From Isoetes taiwanensis (Eukaryota; Streptophyta; Lycopodiopsida; Isoetales; Isoetaceae), in the NCBI GenBank assembly GCA_021234155.1, contig JAJEKV010000023.1, forward strand, positions 4,547,945 through 4,611,944: a DNA stretch of 64,000 bases, given 5' to 3'. Made by a program: the position numbers and the translations under genes. Below, one piece after another: positions 31,401 to 46,822 of this stretch. The stretch's first letter is position 1; each line of letters starts with the position of its first letter. A model generated the notes under the pieces. It was given only the letters and a program-made list of their open reading frames with translations. It ran no database searches and had not been told where the DNA came from.

Positions 31401-32801
31401 ATGCATCAATTGCTCCAAAGTAAGTGTAACTTTAGTGGCCAAAACTTGGCTGATCACATCATCTTCATTTGGAACTTCCTTATCCACCATAGGAGGCATC
31501 ACTATGGGCTGATTTTCTTCTATAGACTGAAATTGTTCTGTGGGCAGCACATTGAATTGCACCTTCTTAGGTGCTGACACCTTCAAAGCTTGTTCCTTCA
31601 AAGCCTTTGGAAAAGAGGTCTTAGTCCTCTCCGCAATTGGCACTACTCTTGGTTCTTGCACCACCTTTTGTGATCTTGTAACTGCATTTACTTCTCCAAT
31701 CTCTTCTTCTTGCTGAAATGGGTCATGCTCCACCTCAACAAATCCACAATTTATTACTGATTTTGCCTTCTCTTGCTTCTTAAGCTCCTCAATAAGAGCC
31801 TTAACTTGAGGATTATCAATGTACTTTGCATCTTGAATGCGAACCTCATTATTAGGAAGAGGTACTGATTCAAACACTTGCTGCTTTGGTGGATACTTAT
31901 TGGTTGCCCATTCTGGTTTCCCATGAATTTTCCAACAAGTAGTCTCATCATGCTTGAATTTATCACATAACTTGCAATATAAATGAGCCTTACTTGGATA
32001 CCATCCCTGTTTTGGCTGCACCATTGGTGTGGAACCCATTGGAACTTGTTGGGCAATTGGAGCTTGTGGCATCATTGGAACTTGTGGTATGATAGGTGCT
32101 GCTTGCATTGGTTGAATCGGAATAGATGGTGCTTGTTGCATAACAGCAAATACCGGATTGGCCCTCTCAAAGAATCTCTTCTCCCTACATTCTTGATCAT
32201 TATGGCCCTTGATTTGGCATCTTGAGCAGAATTTCAGCAATCTACATGTATTATCAGAATGCCCAATAGACCCACAATACTCACAAGTAAGAAACTGAAC
32301 CTCCCTTGGCTTCTCACCAATTGTAAGCTTAGAAATCTTGGCTGCAACATCCTCTATTTTATGCTCTGGAGCAGCAACTTCATGAATGTATCCCAGCTTA
32401 TCTTCAGCCTTGAGAGCATACTTTTGTGCCTCTAGTAATGTTGTAGGCTGTTTGGCCTTCACCTTATGAGCAATAGCTTGTTTCAGCCCCTTCACATACC
32501 ATTGGATATCCATTTCATCATTCCTTGCAATCTTCCAATGAACCACGGCTTTGAGAACCGCAATATACCTCTGATTATACTCTCTAATTGATTCATCTTC
32601 CTTTTGTGTGAAATTGGTCCACCTTTCCATAGTCTTATCCTTACCATGGACTTCTTGATAATTAGCAATGAATGCTTCCTTTAATTCCTGATATGTCATG
32701 GTATCTGGCTGAGTTTGTGCCCATTCTTCCACTGAATCTTGCAAAGAACTATGAAACCAAAGCAAGTAATCATGTGACTGGTAACTTACATTCTTTGGCA
32801 A
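28293..32801 (-). CDS. G2 gag-protease-RT-RNase H polyprotein
   Basis: A single open frame of 1502 codons. Order: gag domain (MTYQELKEAFIANYQEVHG, IREYNQRYIAVLKAVVHWK), two zinc knuckles (CEYCGSIGHSDNTC and CSRCQIKGHNDQEC) and a further Cys/His motif (CKLCDKFKHDETTCWKIHG). Then a protease region in which the expected DTG is altered (ANIDTRSGVNVMPY), and a Pro/Gln/Ser/His-rich linker encoded at 30170-30435. Last come the reverse transcriptase (SIRVCIDYRDLNKATKR, KVLPFGLTNAPATFQRAM, LSVFIDDLTVFS) and RNase H (VNYYASRVLTPQEQKW). The changed protease triad suggests the element cannot mature its own proteins despite the open frame. The gag N-terminus lies upstream in another frame (32827-33171). 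Confidence 0.9.
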   Translation of the reverse strand: MPKNVSYQSHDYLLWFHSSLQDSVEEWAQTQPDTMTYQELKEAFIANYQEVHGKDKTMERWTNFTQKEDESIREYNQRYIAVLKAVVHWKIARNDEMDIQWYVKGLKQAIAHKVKAKQPTTLLEAQKYALKAEDKLGYIHEVAAPEHKIEDVAAKISKLTIGEKPREVQFLTCEYCGSIGHSDNTCRLLKFCSRCQIKGHNDQECREKRFFERANPVFAVMQQAPSIPIQPMQAAPIIPQVPMMPQAPIAQQVPMGSTPMVQPKQGWYPSKAHLYCKLCDKFKHDETTCWKIHGKPEWATNKYPPKQQVFESVPLPNNEVRIQDAKYIDNPQVKALIEELKKQEKAKSVINCGFVEVEHDPFQQEEEIGEVNAVTRSQKVVQEPRVVPIAERTKTSFPKALKEQALKVSAPKKVQFNVLPTEQFQSIEENQPIVMPPMVDKEVPNEDDVISQVLATKVTLTLEQLMHYSPNLLQELGGRTKSEISVQQIISNDTNKSRKEPSARQSKDPGPFLCDVSINGYLIKDANIDTRSGVNVMPYHIMLQVGLKMMEPTTMMLKAFNQMKVQPMGVVRNVLCKVYEVEAILDFMVLKFPESVHAETYTLLLSRTWLDAVQAETSWRKREMNIFQGEHKVTIDHPLKSAKGTFLCNPSLSSPQLEISKENAMVSGQQGLSCFHVLEVGDRKDKTLYKWLKGTQISEICHLQQQVADKYIQRLESIGEEELQETLVNMQEESIQRPIGETLFQQGIDQDQVEMLILTSSMDGVNRNQPTIQVQEAWWHAHILEDEVNQISPYSPQSLQSPHKPNSSQSSHPPHPLQSPQSVQSPHAPNSSQSSHPQYPLQSPQSSHTPHSSLSPHSPQSPHSPPSLQSPHSVKNINISQGNQEELVTIGGDLTQEEERDLISLLREFRDVLARNYKELKGIPPEVVVHTIDLKQGSKPVQQAQRRMSPAIEEQVKAEVMKLLEAGFIVPVPNSDWISSIVPVRKPNNSIRVCIDYRDLNKATKRDHFPTPFIDTLLDIVARNQAYSFLDGYSGYNQIQIYPPHQAMTAFRTSFGIYAYKVLPFGLTNAPATFQRAMTYAFHDILDFLSVFIDDLTVFSNPRKDHLDHLRKVLERCRLYGISLNPAKCIFFTRGGKLLGNYVLENGLQVDHGKIAALEKMKPPTNVSQVRSLYGQLSFSRRYLHNFAKVTQPLVDCMKPGQHFRWNEDAQEAFEWCLAQLKERTLLIPPRMSEPFHLFFTVWEQALAVTLCQKNQQKHYDVNYYASRVLTPQEQKWTHVEHLGLALKWALNKFRHYLLPSQWNSANVQYVYIHMDVNPLPCIYNKTIQDPKFTRWALIIQEFELKYVKMAQGAHNPSAYLSSGAEIEEETDQQVAFQDNGVLQGFIETVDLWYANIYRYLQDQTYPLSFSKQQKHALRVQAAGYVVHEAILYKRTMEGLLLRCVAGQQTHDLLQQAHDCQGILQPEPQLGRSFVGDIIGQLVTRILETLLANVRSVKGINN
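30170..30435 (-). repeat. Coding GTGGTGACTGT-type minisatellite in G2
   Basis: About 260 bases of imperfect TGTGGTGACTGTGATGA units, in frame inside the polyprotein, encode a linker of SPHSPQSPHS-like residues between protease and RT. The same GTGGTGA core fills the end of each G2 LTR. Confidence 0.8.
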
Positions 32802-32826
32802 TACCTCTCAAACTTCACAATATGCT

Positions 32827-33171
32827 TCAAAGGATCCCGATCCACCACATCATCAAACTTTGGAATCCCCATTGTCGAAAACCCCATACCATAGGTGGTA
32901 TCTGACCATCTCTCGCCTCTTCTTGGGTTTCTTGAAATTGGAAAAACGAAATTGAATCTCCCTTCAATTTGAAAAACGAAATTGGATTACCTTCTAGATC
33001 GGTAAATGGAATCAAAACCTCCTGGATCTGGGAATTAGACCCCAGATCTGCTCCCAAATCTGAAAATGAAATTGAATCTTGATGCAATTTTGAGCCCAAA
33101 GATTGACTCACCGGTCCCCTTCTTGTTACGATGGAGCTTAGTGGGATCTCCTTCTTACTTCTCTTGGGCAT
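32827..33171 (-). pseudogene. G2 gag N-terminus
   Basis: The frame starts MPKRSKKEIPLSSIVTRRG about 190 bases downstream of the 5' LTR, as expected for gag, and contains repeats of the type PISFFKLKGDSISFFQF. It leaves frame near 32900, and the main polyprotein opens at 32801 in another frame, so at least one frameshift divides gag. Confidence 0.6.
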
Positions 33172-33337
33172 AAAACTATGCTCCCCTTGTCAAATTTTAC
33201 CCCACAAATCAATTACGGCAAAATCCCCTTCACACAAGAAATTGCTCCTTTCTCAATGGTGCCGTTCTTTACCGACGATCACCAATACCAATGGTAACAA
33301 TTCCTTTTTCAATGGAAATTCTTGCCAATCAATGGTC

Positions 33338-33361
33338 TGTCGAGCACCGTGGTCGCCAAAT
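33338..33361 (-). promoter_or_regulatory. G2 primer binding site (candidate)
   Basis: Immediately inside the 5' LTR the minus strand reads ATTTGGCGACCACGG, the position and TGGCG start expected of a tRNA primer binding site in Tat/Athila-type elements. The matching tRNA was not determined. Confidence 0.55.
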
Positions 33362-33752
33362 TGTTAGAGCCTGAACTCTAACCTTGCAAGAAGGATGAAA
33401 AACCCAACAATCCAAGCTCAATCTATCAGATCAATGCAATGCACAACACAAAGAATCATCATCTCCATAGCTAGATCAAGCAAAATACTCTCTCTCAATA
33501 CATCGTCTCTCTGTTCTTCTCTCTCTGCTCAGATAATGCAGTGATCATCATGGATACGTGCAAATATCCTGCACGCGTGCATGTGCGTATATCACCCCAT
33601 ATACGGTATATGATGAGTGTGGTGAGTGGTGACAAGTGTGGTGAATGGTGACAAGTGTGGTGAGTGGTGAGTGGTGATAAGTGTGGTGAATGGTGACAAG
33701 TGTGGTGAGTGGTGAGTGGTGACGAATGTGGTGAGTGGTGATCACCCCAACA
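33362..33752 (-). repeat. G2 5' LTR
   Basis: 391 bases, TG...CA ends. It is longer than the 3' LTR mainly because of extra GTGGTGA-type units (33614-33740) and a 4-base insertion near 33390. Confidence 0.9.
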
Positions 33753-34237
33753 TCGGCCAACTGCTTCCATCGTACGAAATCATCCATGCCTATATGCTCA
33801 TCCTCTTCCGCATCGGAAGATTCGGGAAGCTTGCCTTTCTCTGCTAGCAAGGTATCATCCTCAACGTACTGATCCATGAGAATGGCTAAAGCGAAGGCGA
33901 CCTCAAGATACTGTCGGTCCTCATGCATGACTACAGGCGGGTGGTTACCCCACCTAAGCTTGCCCTTAAGCACGTCATAAGCGTGAGTGTCGCCCCCGAG
34001 CATCTCCCTCACCACAGCTCGCTCAATGTAAAGCCGAGGGGGTTCTCCGAAGGGGATGCAAAGAGGAAGCATCTCCTCGGTGTAGAACTCCAGAAATCCT
34101 GCATAGTCTGGGTGACTTTGCATGTTGGCGATGAGGTCGATGCGCTGGAGTAGGAAGGGTTGTAAGAGATCAAAGGGAACTTGAGGGTCCCAGTGTTCTC
34201 CATCCTGATACCATGCAAGCAGATTGGTGGCGGCCAT
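33753..34237 (-). pseudogene. Unknown gene, 5' part (split by Gypsy G2)
   Basis: The frame starts with a Met at 34237 (MAATNLLAWYQDGEHWDPQ), with FDLLQPFLLQRIDLIANMQ, FLEFYTEEMLPLCIPFGEP and RQYLEVAFALAILMDQYVE. It then has an acidic stretch (ESSDAEEDEHIGMDDF) and reaches the G2 target site at DFVRWKQLA, where it runs into the LTR. After the duplicated five bases the same reading frame resumes at 26621, so the two parts were one gene before insertion. The product is a soluble, acidic, possibly helical protein with no recognised domain. The 5' neighbour on the same strand is the H3-related locus at 34489-35536. Confidence 0.55.
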
Positions 34238-34440
34238 TGGCGCTGGAAGACAGGAGGAAAGAAGATAAACAGATGCTGAAGAGTGAAAATGAAACCCTAA
34301 AACCTTTTAAGTACCCTTTTTGCTTTTATGCTGTCAGCATTGATAATTCCTTTTTTTTTTTTTAAACATGTTAAAATTTGTTTATTTAATCCTAGATAAC
34401 TGTGCTATAACAATGAGACAGTGGAAAAAAAACTAGGATT

Positions 34441-34446
34441 TTTATT
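34441..34446 (-). terminator. Candidate polyadenylation signal after the H3-like frame
   Basis: Minus-strand AATAAA lies 42 bases past the stop of the H3-like frame (34489). Confidence 0.4.
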
Positions 34447-34488
34447 GAGATGTACAAAAATTATTACAATGCTAATGCCCGCAGGTAG

Positions 34489-34832
34489 CTATGGATGCTC
34501 TCCCCAAATTCTCCGGGCAAGGGCTAAATCCTTGGTCATTATGGTGACTCTCTTTGTGTGGATAGCGCAAAGATTTACGTCATTAAAGAGAGCTATCAGG
34601 TAGGCTTCAGCAGCCTCCTGAAGTGCCAAAATTGCAAAGGTCTGGAAGTGGAGGTCAGTCTTGAACTCCTGTGCTATCTCTCGAACCAACCTCTGGAAAG
34701 GTAGCTTCCTTATTAACAGCTCCGTAGTCTTCTGGTACTTAGGGATCTCCCGTAAGGCCACGGTGCCCAGTCGAAAGCGGTGAGGCTTCCTCGAGTGCTT
34801 GATCTTTGGAGTCGCCCCCTTACGTGGCGCAC
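34489..34832 (-). CDS. Histone H3-fold protein (divergent, joined to a foreign N-terminal region)
   Basis: The end of the frame is plainly histone H3, from a GAPRK tail motif through [15 protein letters not shown], the alpha-N/alpha-1 region ([19 protein letters not shown]), alpha-2 ([18 protein letters not shown]) and the C-terminus ([18 protein letters not shown]). Loop 1 ([11 protein letters not shown]) has canonical length, so it is nearer to ordinary H3 than to plant CENH3. Several normally fixed positions differ (P in REIPKYQ, H in DLHFQ, W in RIWGE). The open frame runs upstream to 35118 through a Lys/Arg-rich stretch and overlaps the frame at 34928-35536. A short 3' trailer with AATAAA follows. 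It could be a captured or retroposed H3 used as a C-terminal domain, or a pseudogene. Confidence 0.75.
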
Positions 34833-34927
34833 CGTCTTGCCTGCGGTGATGGGATGGGGTCGTGAAGCATCCACCCTTTCTTGCCTCCGACTGGAGCTTG
34901 TGTGTTTCCCGATGTTTCCGACAGCCT

Positions 34928-35536
34928 TTAATTTCTCTTTGTATTGGCTGCCGGACTTGTCTTGTGATGGATTTCCTCATTAAACGGCGACCCATTTCTT
35001 TGTTGTGGCTCTTGTTGGGCCTTTTCCTGTTGCTCCTTTTGCTGTTGCTCCTGTTGAGCCTTTTCTGCCTGTTCCCGAGCCTCACGGGCTCGTGCCATGT
35101 CGGCTTCCACCTGAGCAAACCGCCGGGCCGCGACCCTTTGGATTAGCTTACAATGGTAACGGTCGGGCCGGAGGTTCATAGCAATCTGGACCGTTGTCAT
35201 GTAGTCCAAACTGATATCTGGGATCTCTGTCCAGGTGAGAGTCTGAGAACCTTCATGCCATTGGTATGGGGGAATCTCGAAAGGCTCGCCGTTGATAATG
35301 GCCCTCCCATCCCCCAGGTACCTATACTCCCGACCCCGGGCCGCCGTGTCAGCCCGCTCTACCTCCCGAAGGTCATCTTCTCGAGCCAGCATTCGAATAC
35401 GGGCTGCTTCATTTCGAATCCCCTCCTCTTGCGAATGTTCCTCACACTCAGGGGGATAAAACTTAATCAACATCATCACCTGGTCAGGCTGCTCGACCAT
35501 GGTATATGGCAGCTGTTGGAGATTAAGCTTAATCAA
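34928..35536 (-). CDS. Unknown N-terminal protein overlapping the H3-fold frame
   Basis: The frame is open from 35536; the first Met is at 35500, and the sequence before it ends CTCCAACAG, a plausible splice acceptor. It encodes [18 protein letters not shown], an Arg/Glu-rich helix ([19 protein letters not shown]), a block [19 protein letters not shown], and [20 protein letters not shown] Gln/Glu/Ala-rich coiled region ([19 protein letters not shown]) follows. It stops at 34928, while the H3 frame overlaps it from 35118. A single frameshift in 34930-35118 would make one protein with a C-terminal H3 fold. Family unknown. Confidence 0.45.
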   Translation of the reverse strand: MIKLNLQQLPYTMVEQPDQVMMLIKFYPPECEEHSQEEGIRNEAARIRMLAREDDLREVERADTAARGREYRYLGDGRAIINGEPFEIPPYQWHEGSQTLTWTEIPDISLDYMTTVQIAMNLRPDRYHCKLIQRVAARRFAQVEADMARAREAREQAEKAQQEQQQKEQQEKAQQEPQQRNGSPFNEEIHHKTSPAANTKRN

Positions 35537-35539
35537 GAA

Positions 35540-36340
35540 CTACCCAGAGAAATGGAATATAGGGTAAGGTATCCTAATATCATTGCTAAAACGCTGCACC
35601 AATCTCGACCCGTGCAAAAAATTCCATGAAGGGGGAAGGGCTCCCCCCTTTTTTTCTGAAGGGAACAGAAGGGCGTGGCGGCTTGAGAGCGAAAGAAAAT
35701 GTTCTCAACCAATTCCGAAGAGTCCGGATTTCTTGGGGCAGCTCTCGAGGTGCATGTAGTCGGTTTCATTTTTGCTATTCTTTCATAATCTGCATTACTT
35801 TATTCAGCCTTAAATTTGAAGTGTTCGGTACCATTCTTGAGGTCCTAGCCATGCAGAGAACGGCCGAATTAATTTTGGCATTCTTAAGAATGGCAATGAA
35901 AAATTTTTACCATTCCATGCAATAGCTTAGGGGAAATTTGCCCTTCAAAAGAATGGCCATATTTATTTATTAAAAAAAAAAACCACTTATAATATATATA
36001 CCTTTACACGTTTTTTTTACATTGTATAACAAAAGTTTAAAATGGCCAAAACATGTTGTATTGAAAGTTATATCATGTTTGAAGGCAAGGTTTAATATGG
36101 AAGACGCATGTAATGTTTTAGTAAGCACAATGCATTTTTGCACAAATGATTATGCAAGAAATGAGAAGGAAATGGAAGGTAAAACTAAAAGGTGGACAAG
36201 AACTTTACGCAAGAACTTTAGTGGATGTTGAGAAATGCATTGCACAATCTTATGCCTTTGTAGTGAGATTAATGGTGCAGCATGGTTGTAAAAATATGAG
36301 GGCATTGTGGGATGCTTATAGACAGAATGATTTTTAACTT
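35540..36340. other. Spacer with degraded transposon sequence
   Basis: No gene is supported. The motif TTTGCCCTTCAAAAGAATGGC at about 35937 recurs in part near 36845 and 36885, on either side of the hAT fragment. Short frames at 36022-36337 may be upstream remnants of that transposase but are not recognisable. Confidence 0.35.
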
Positions 36341-36342
36341 TG

Positions 36343-36540
36343 ATGTTTACGAAAAGGTGATGAAACTATGGCAAGCACTTCTTGTTCTTCCAGCAAGTAC
36401 TGTGGAATGTGAGCGTGGCTTTTGACAACAAAATGTGATAAACGGTTGACGAGAAAGTTTGAAGCTGGCCACTCTTGAGACCTTAATGTTTTTATCATTC
36501 TCTGCACCTGATGTGTGAGATGCAAATTATGATCTGATTT
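36343..36540 (+). pseudogene. hAT transposase C-terminal dimerisation fragment
   Basis: The plus strand reads KVMKLWQALLVLPASTVECERGF. The pattern LP-x-S-T-x-E-C-E-R-x-F is the hallmark of the hAT C-terminal dimerisation domain, also found in KIAA/ZNF862-like relatives. A stop follows directly. The continuing QN, then LATLETLM-type region (~36430-36490), is readable only by changing frame. This is a dead fragment of a cut-and-paste transposase. No TIRs or 8-bp target duplications could be assigned. Confidence 0.6.
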
Positions 36541-36998
36541 TTGGCATATGGATGCAGGACAAGCAACAGCGCATAGTGTCCTTGTGAAACATATCAATAT
36601 GAGTTATTTTGGATCTCTTTTGTGGTTATCAAGACTTGTTGTCATTGTGTTGTGGAACATATTATAATATTACTACTGCTATGAGTTATTTTGTATCCTT
36701 TTTATAGTTATCAAGACTTAAAAGATTTAACAGTTAAAAAGTTTAAGCCTTGAATGTCTTTCAATTTTTTTTTCTTACGATTTTCGTGGGTTAAGCTTTA
36801 AATGTCTCTCAAAAACTGACATGCAAAAGAATAGCAGACCAAAAATTTGCCCTTCAAATTGAATGGCAAGGTGAAAACTTGCCCTTCAAAAGAAAATTAG
36901 GGGTCCCATTTAAGGCTTACACTCATCTCATTTTTTTTTCCTTATAATTTTCCTCCGCGGTGGCCCCTTAGAATTTTCTTGGGCAGAAAATCCTCGAC

Positions 36999-38170
36999 AA
37001 TAGAAAACCAAAATAGACAGGGGCCGCCCCCCTTCTCTCCACCGGAACTGCTGCTAAATTCTTGTCTTCCTAACTCTGATTTCCCTTGCTAGAAGAAGGG
37101 AAACTCTGATCTCTGTTTGTGGAGTTGAAAGATTTATAGCAAAAAGATTTTCTGTAGCAGCACCAGGGCGGTATGCTAACGATTCCGGGTAAGCCACTAA
37201 CGTGGTTAATTACGCTCTTACGCTTCCTATGAAGCATTATGATCACAGTTCTAAGAGATAAAAGCAGAGGTACTCTATTTCTTGAAAGATCTTTTCTTTC
37301 ACGAAGGATCTTTCTTTATCTTTTTATATTTTGTTTCTATCTTATTGAGCAAACACAGAAAAGGCGTAGATGTCTATAAGGTGGAGCGGGATTATGATTT
37401 TGGAATATTAGCTTATGGTGGCGAGTTTTTTTGATTTTTGGCGGTGCTATCTTTCTTCAAGTCTTCTTTACGGTAGAAATTCTCCCCTTCCTTCCACTCT
37501 TTCTTCCTAGCGAGAAAGGTGCGGATTATGTATTTGGATGATAGTAAAGACTCACTGCGATTAGTAAAATTATGTGGATTACTACGGATTTGTTGGTAAA
37601 TGGTGAAATTGCGGATATAACAGGGAAGCATGGCGGCATGGGGGATGATCCTAAATACTCGGTTCTTGCTTTCGAATCTTGTTATGCGGCGGATCTTTCA
37701 AGTCTCGATGATGCTTGATTGATTAAATGCTTTGCTATGCCAAGAACCCTATATTTATTTAGCTCTCGGTTCTTGCTCGAATTTGCTATGCAGGCGAATC
37801 TTTCAAGTCAGCGATGCTTGATTGGTTTTAGTCTTTGCTATGCCAAGAACCTCATTCCATTACTTCTTGCTATCTTGGATATCTGAGGTTTTCTTGCCTT
37901 TTCCCAATATTTCAGGAGAATTTATGTGGTTCTTCTACTTGGTTTGAGAATTTAGGGGGCCTTAATGGCTTATCTCAGGTATCATCATCACGTCATCTGG
38001 TTACCTGTGGACGGATTATATATGGGCTTCATGTATATCAGCTTTTGGAGCAAACAAATAAGTTTGTGTTTGTAGAGAATGAAAATGTCGAGATTACTCC
38101 TGTAGTAATTCTCTATTAACATCAAACATTGTACTCTTGATTTATATATAATATAAAAAACAACCCCGTT

Positions 38171-38200
<30 letters not shown>
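36999..38200 (+). mobile_element. Polyadenylated retroposon with 12-bp target duplication
   Basis: The duplication AAAATCCTCGAC flanks the insert (36987-36998 and 38201-38212). The insert ends in a ~29-base A run (38176-38204, partly shared with the duplication) and has no introns visible. This is the signature of LINE-machinery retroposition of a polyadenylated RNA. The ~1.2 kb body starts with a CT/GC-rich leader and has a ~95-base internal tandem duplication (37657-37748 / 37762-37850). It holds a weak 94-codon frame at 37835-38119 (GGLNGLSQVSSSRHLVTCG). The parent RNA is unknown. It could be a SINE-like element, a long non-coding RNA copy or a processed pseudogene. Confidence 0.75.
37657..37850 (+). 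repeat. Internal tandem duplication in the retroposon
   Basis: Two ~90-base units, each running from CTCGGTTCTTGCT to GCTATGCCAAGAACC, with indels between them. Confidence 0.6.
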
Positions 38201-38207
<7 letters not shown>

Positions 38208-38212
38208 TCGAC

Positions 38213-39066
38213 CTATAGATTCTTATACATAATTCTTAAGTGGTTTGCTCATAATTCTTCAGTGGTTCACTATTGGTACTATCAAGTCTTCCCTCCTTGG
38301 CATCTTTCCTTTTGGCCCTTTTTTTTGCATGATTTAATATCTTATCCTCCTTGCCTTGCAAGGCAGGGAGAGCAAGAAGACCACAAAATGACAATGAGGT
38401 GCCACAGCCCTTGATCCCCAGATGCCACTCTAGCATGCTCCACATCACAAGATACTACCTCTATTTGAGATTTTGGAATGAAATAATGAAGATCGATAAA
38501 TGGCACATGCACGAATTACAGCAGTAGACTTAAATGCAATATTAGCAATATTATTGTATGATCAAGCAGTGTTTCACTTGTTGGAGAACAGATCCGTGCT
38601 GAATTTCATTATGAGGTTTTGTTGCATGAGTCGCCGAAACATGAATTCGATTTTTAGCCAAATAAGTCTTATGTCTCAGGATTTTTTGTTTCTGCAACAA
38701 AATTTTTTGCCAAGTATTCTTGCCGCTGCAGCTTAACAATTGCACTGAGAAAGAACAGAACGAAGGGGCTCAATGAAAGTCCAGTTTGTGAAACATACAA
38801 TGGAGCTTTTTTTTTAATATTGTATACACTCAAATATGTTACATCGATTTTTTTCACGCCTCAAATGAAATCAAGATTTCCTAGCTTTAGGATATATGAA
38901 CTTTATTGCCTTCAATTTGTCCATTTCTTACCAACTGAATGGACATGATTACAAATGCTTTCGTTATAGCCTAGGCAACCCTCTATTGTTGGAGGGAAAT
39001 GCTTCCCGTGTCCTCTTTTTGAATATGCTGATGCTTTAGAATCCTGTACACCAAAACAGCTTAGTG
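38213..39066. other. Spacer and 3' flank of the kinesin gene
   Basis: No coding region is supported. It includes the putative 3' untranslated region of the minus-strand kinesin gene, with AATAAA (minus) at 38902-38907. Confidence 0.5.
38902..38907 (-). terminator. Candidate polyadenylation signal of the kinesin gene
   Basis: Minus-strand AATAAA, 160 bases past the stop codon at 39067-39069. Confidence 0.4.
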
Positions 39067-46631
<7,565 letters not shown>

Positions 46632-46805
46632 ATACCTTCATTCCCTCTGTGTCCCTTCACAAAATGCTCCAGTTTTCTATGAGCTTCCTATTCGATTGTA
46701 TCCATCTTATCTAGACATCCGAAGCGCAACTTTATTGCAAAAGCCTACCTGCATGTATCCCAAGGCTGCTCCTGCTGTACTTAATGTAATAGTATTTCCT
46801 GTTTC

Positions 46806-46822
46806 TTATATATATATGATAT
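46806..46822 (-). promoter_or_regulatory. TATA-box candidate upstream of the kinesin gene
   Basis: Minus-strand CATATATATATAAG lies ~180 bases upstream of the start codon. Placement fits a core promoter with a ~150-base leader. An intron in the leader cannot be excluded. Confidence 0.3.

Larger units (their letters stand above)
26622..33752 (-). mobile_element. Gypsy LTR retrotransposon G2 (Tat/Athila-like, young insertion)
   Basis: LTRs at 26622-26970 and 33362-33752 both begin TGTTAGAGCC and end CCCCAACA. The 5-bp target duplication TCGGC is at 26617-26621 and 33753-33757. The pol order PR-RT-RH-INT on the minus strand with no chromodomain, and an integrase tail of the SPWEGPFLIDKEV...GAFYL type, suit the non-chromovirus Tat/Athila branch. 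The LTRs differ by a 4-base indel, a few substitutions and the number of GTGGTGA-type units, so the insertion is recent. It interrupts the unknown gene whose halves are 33753-34237 and 25702-26621. Confidence 0.9.

Noticed and set aside
34489-34832. Centromeric histone CENH3
   Set aside because: Loop 1 has the canonical length and lacks CENH3-type residues; it is closer to ordinary H3.
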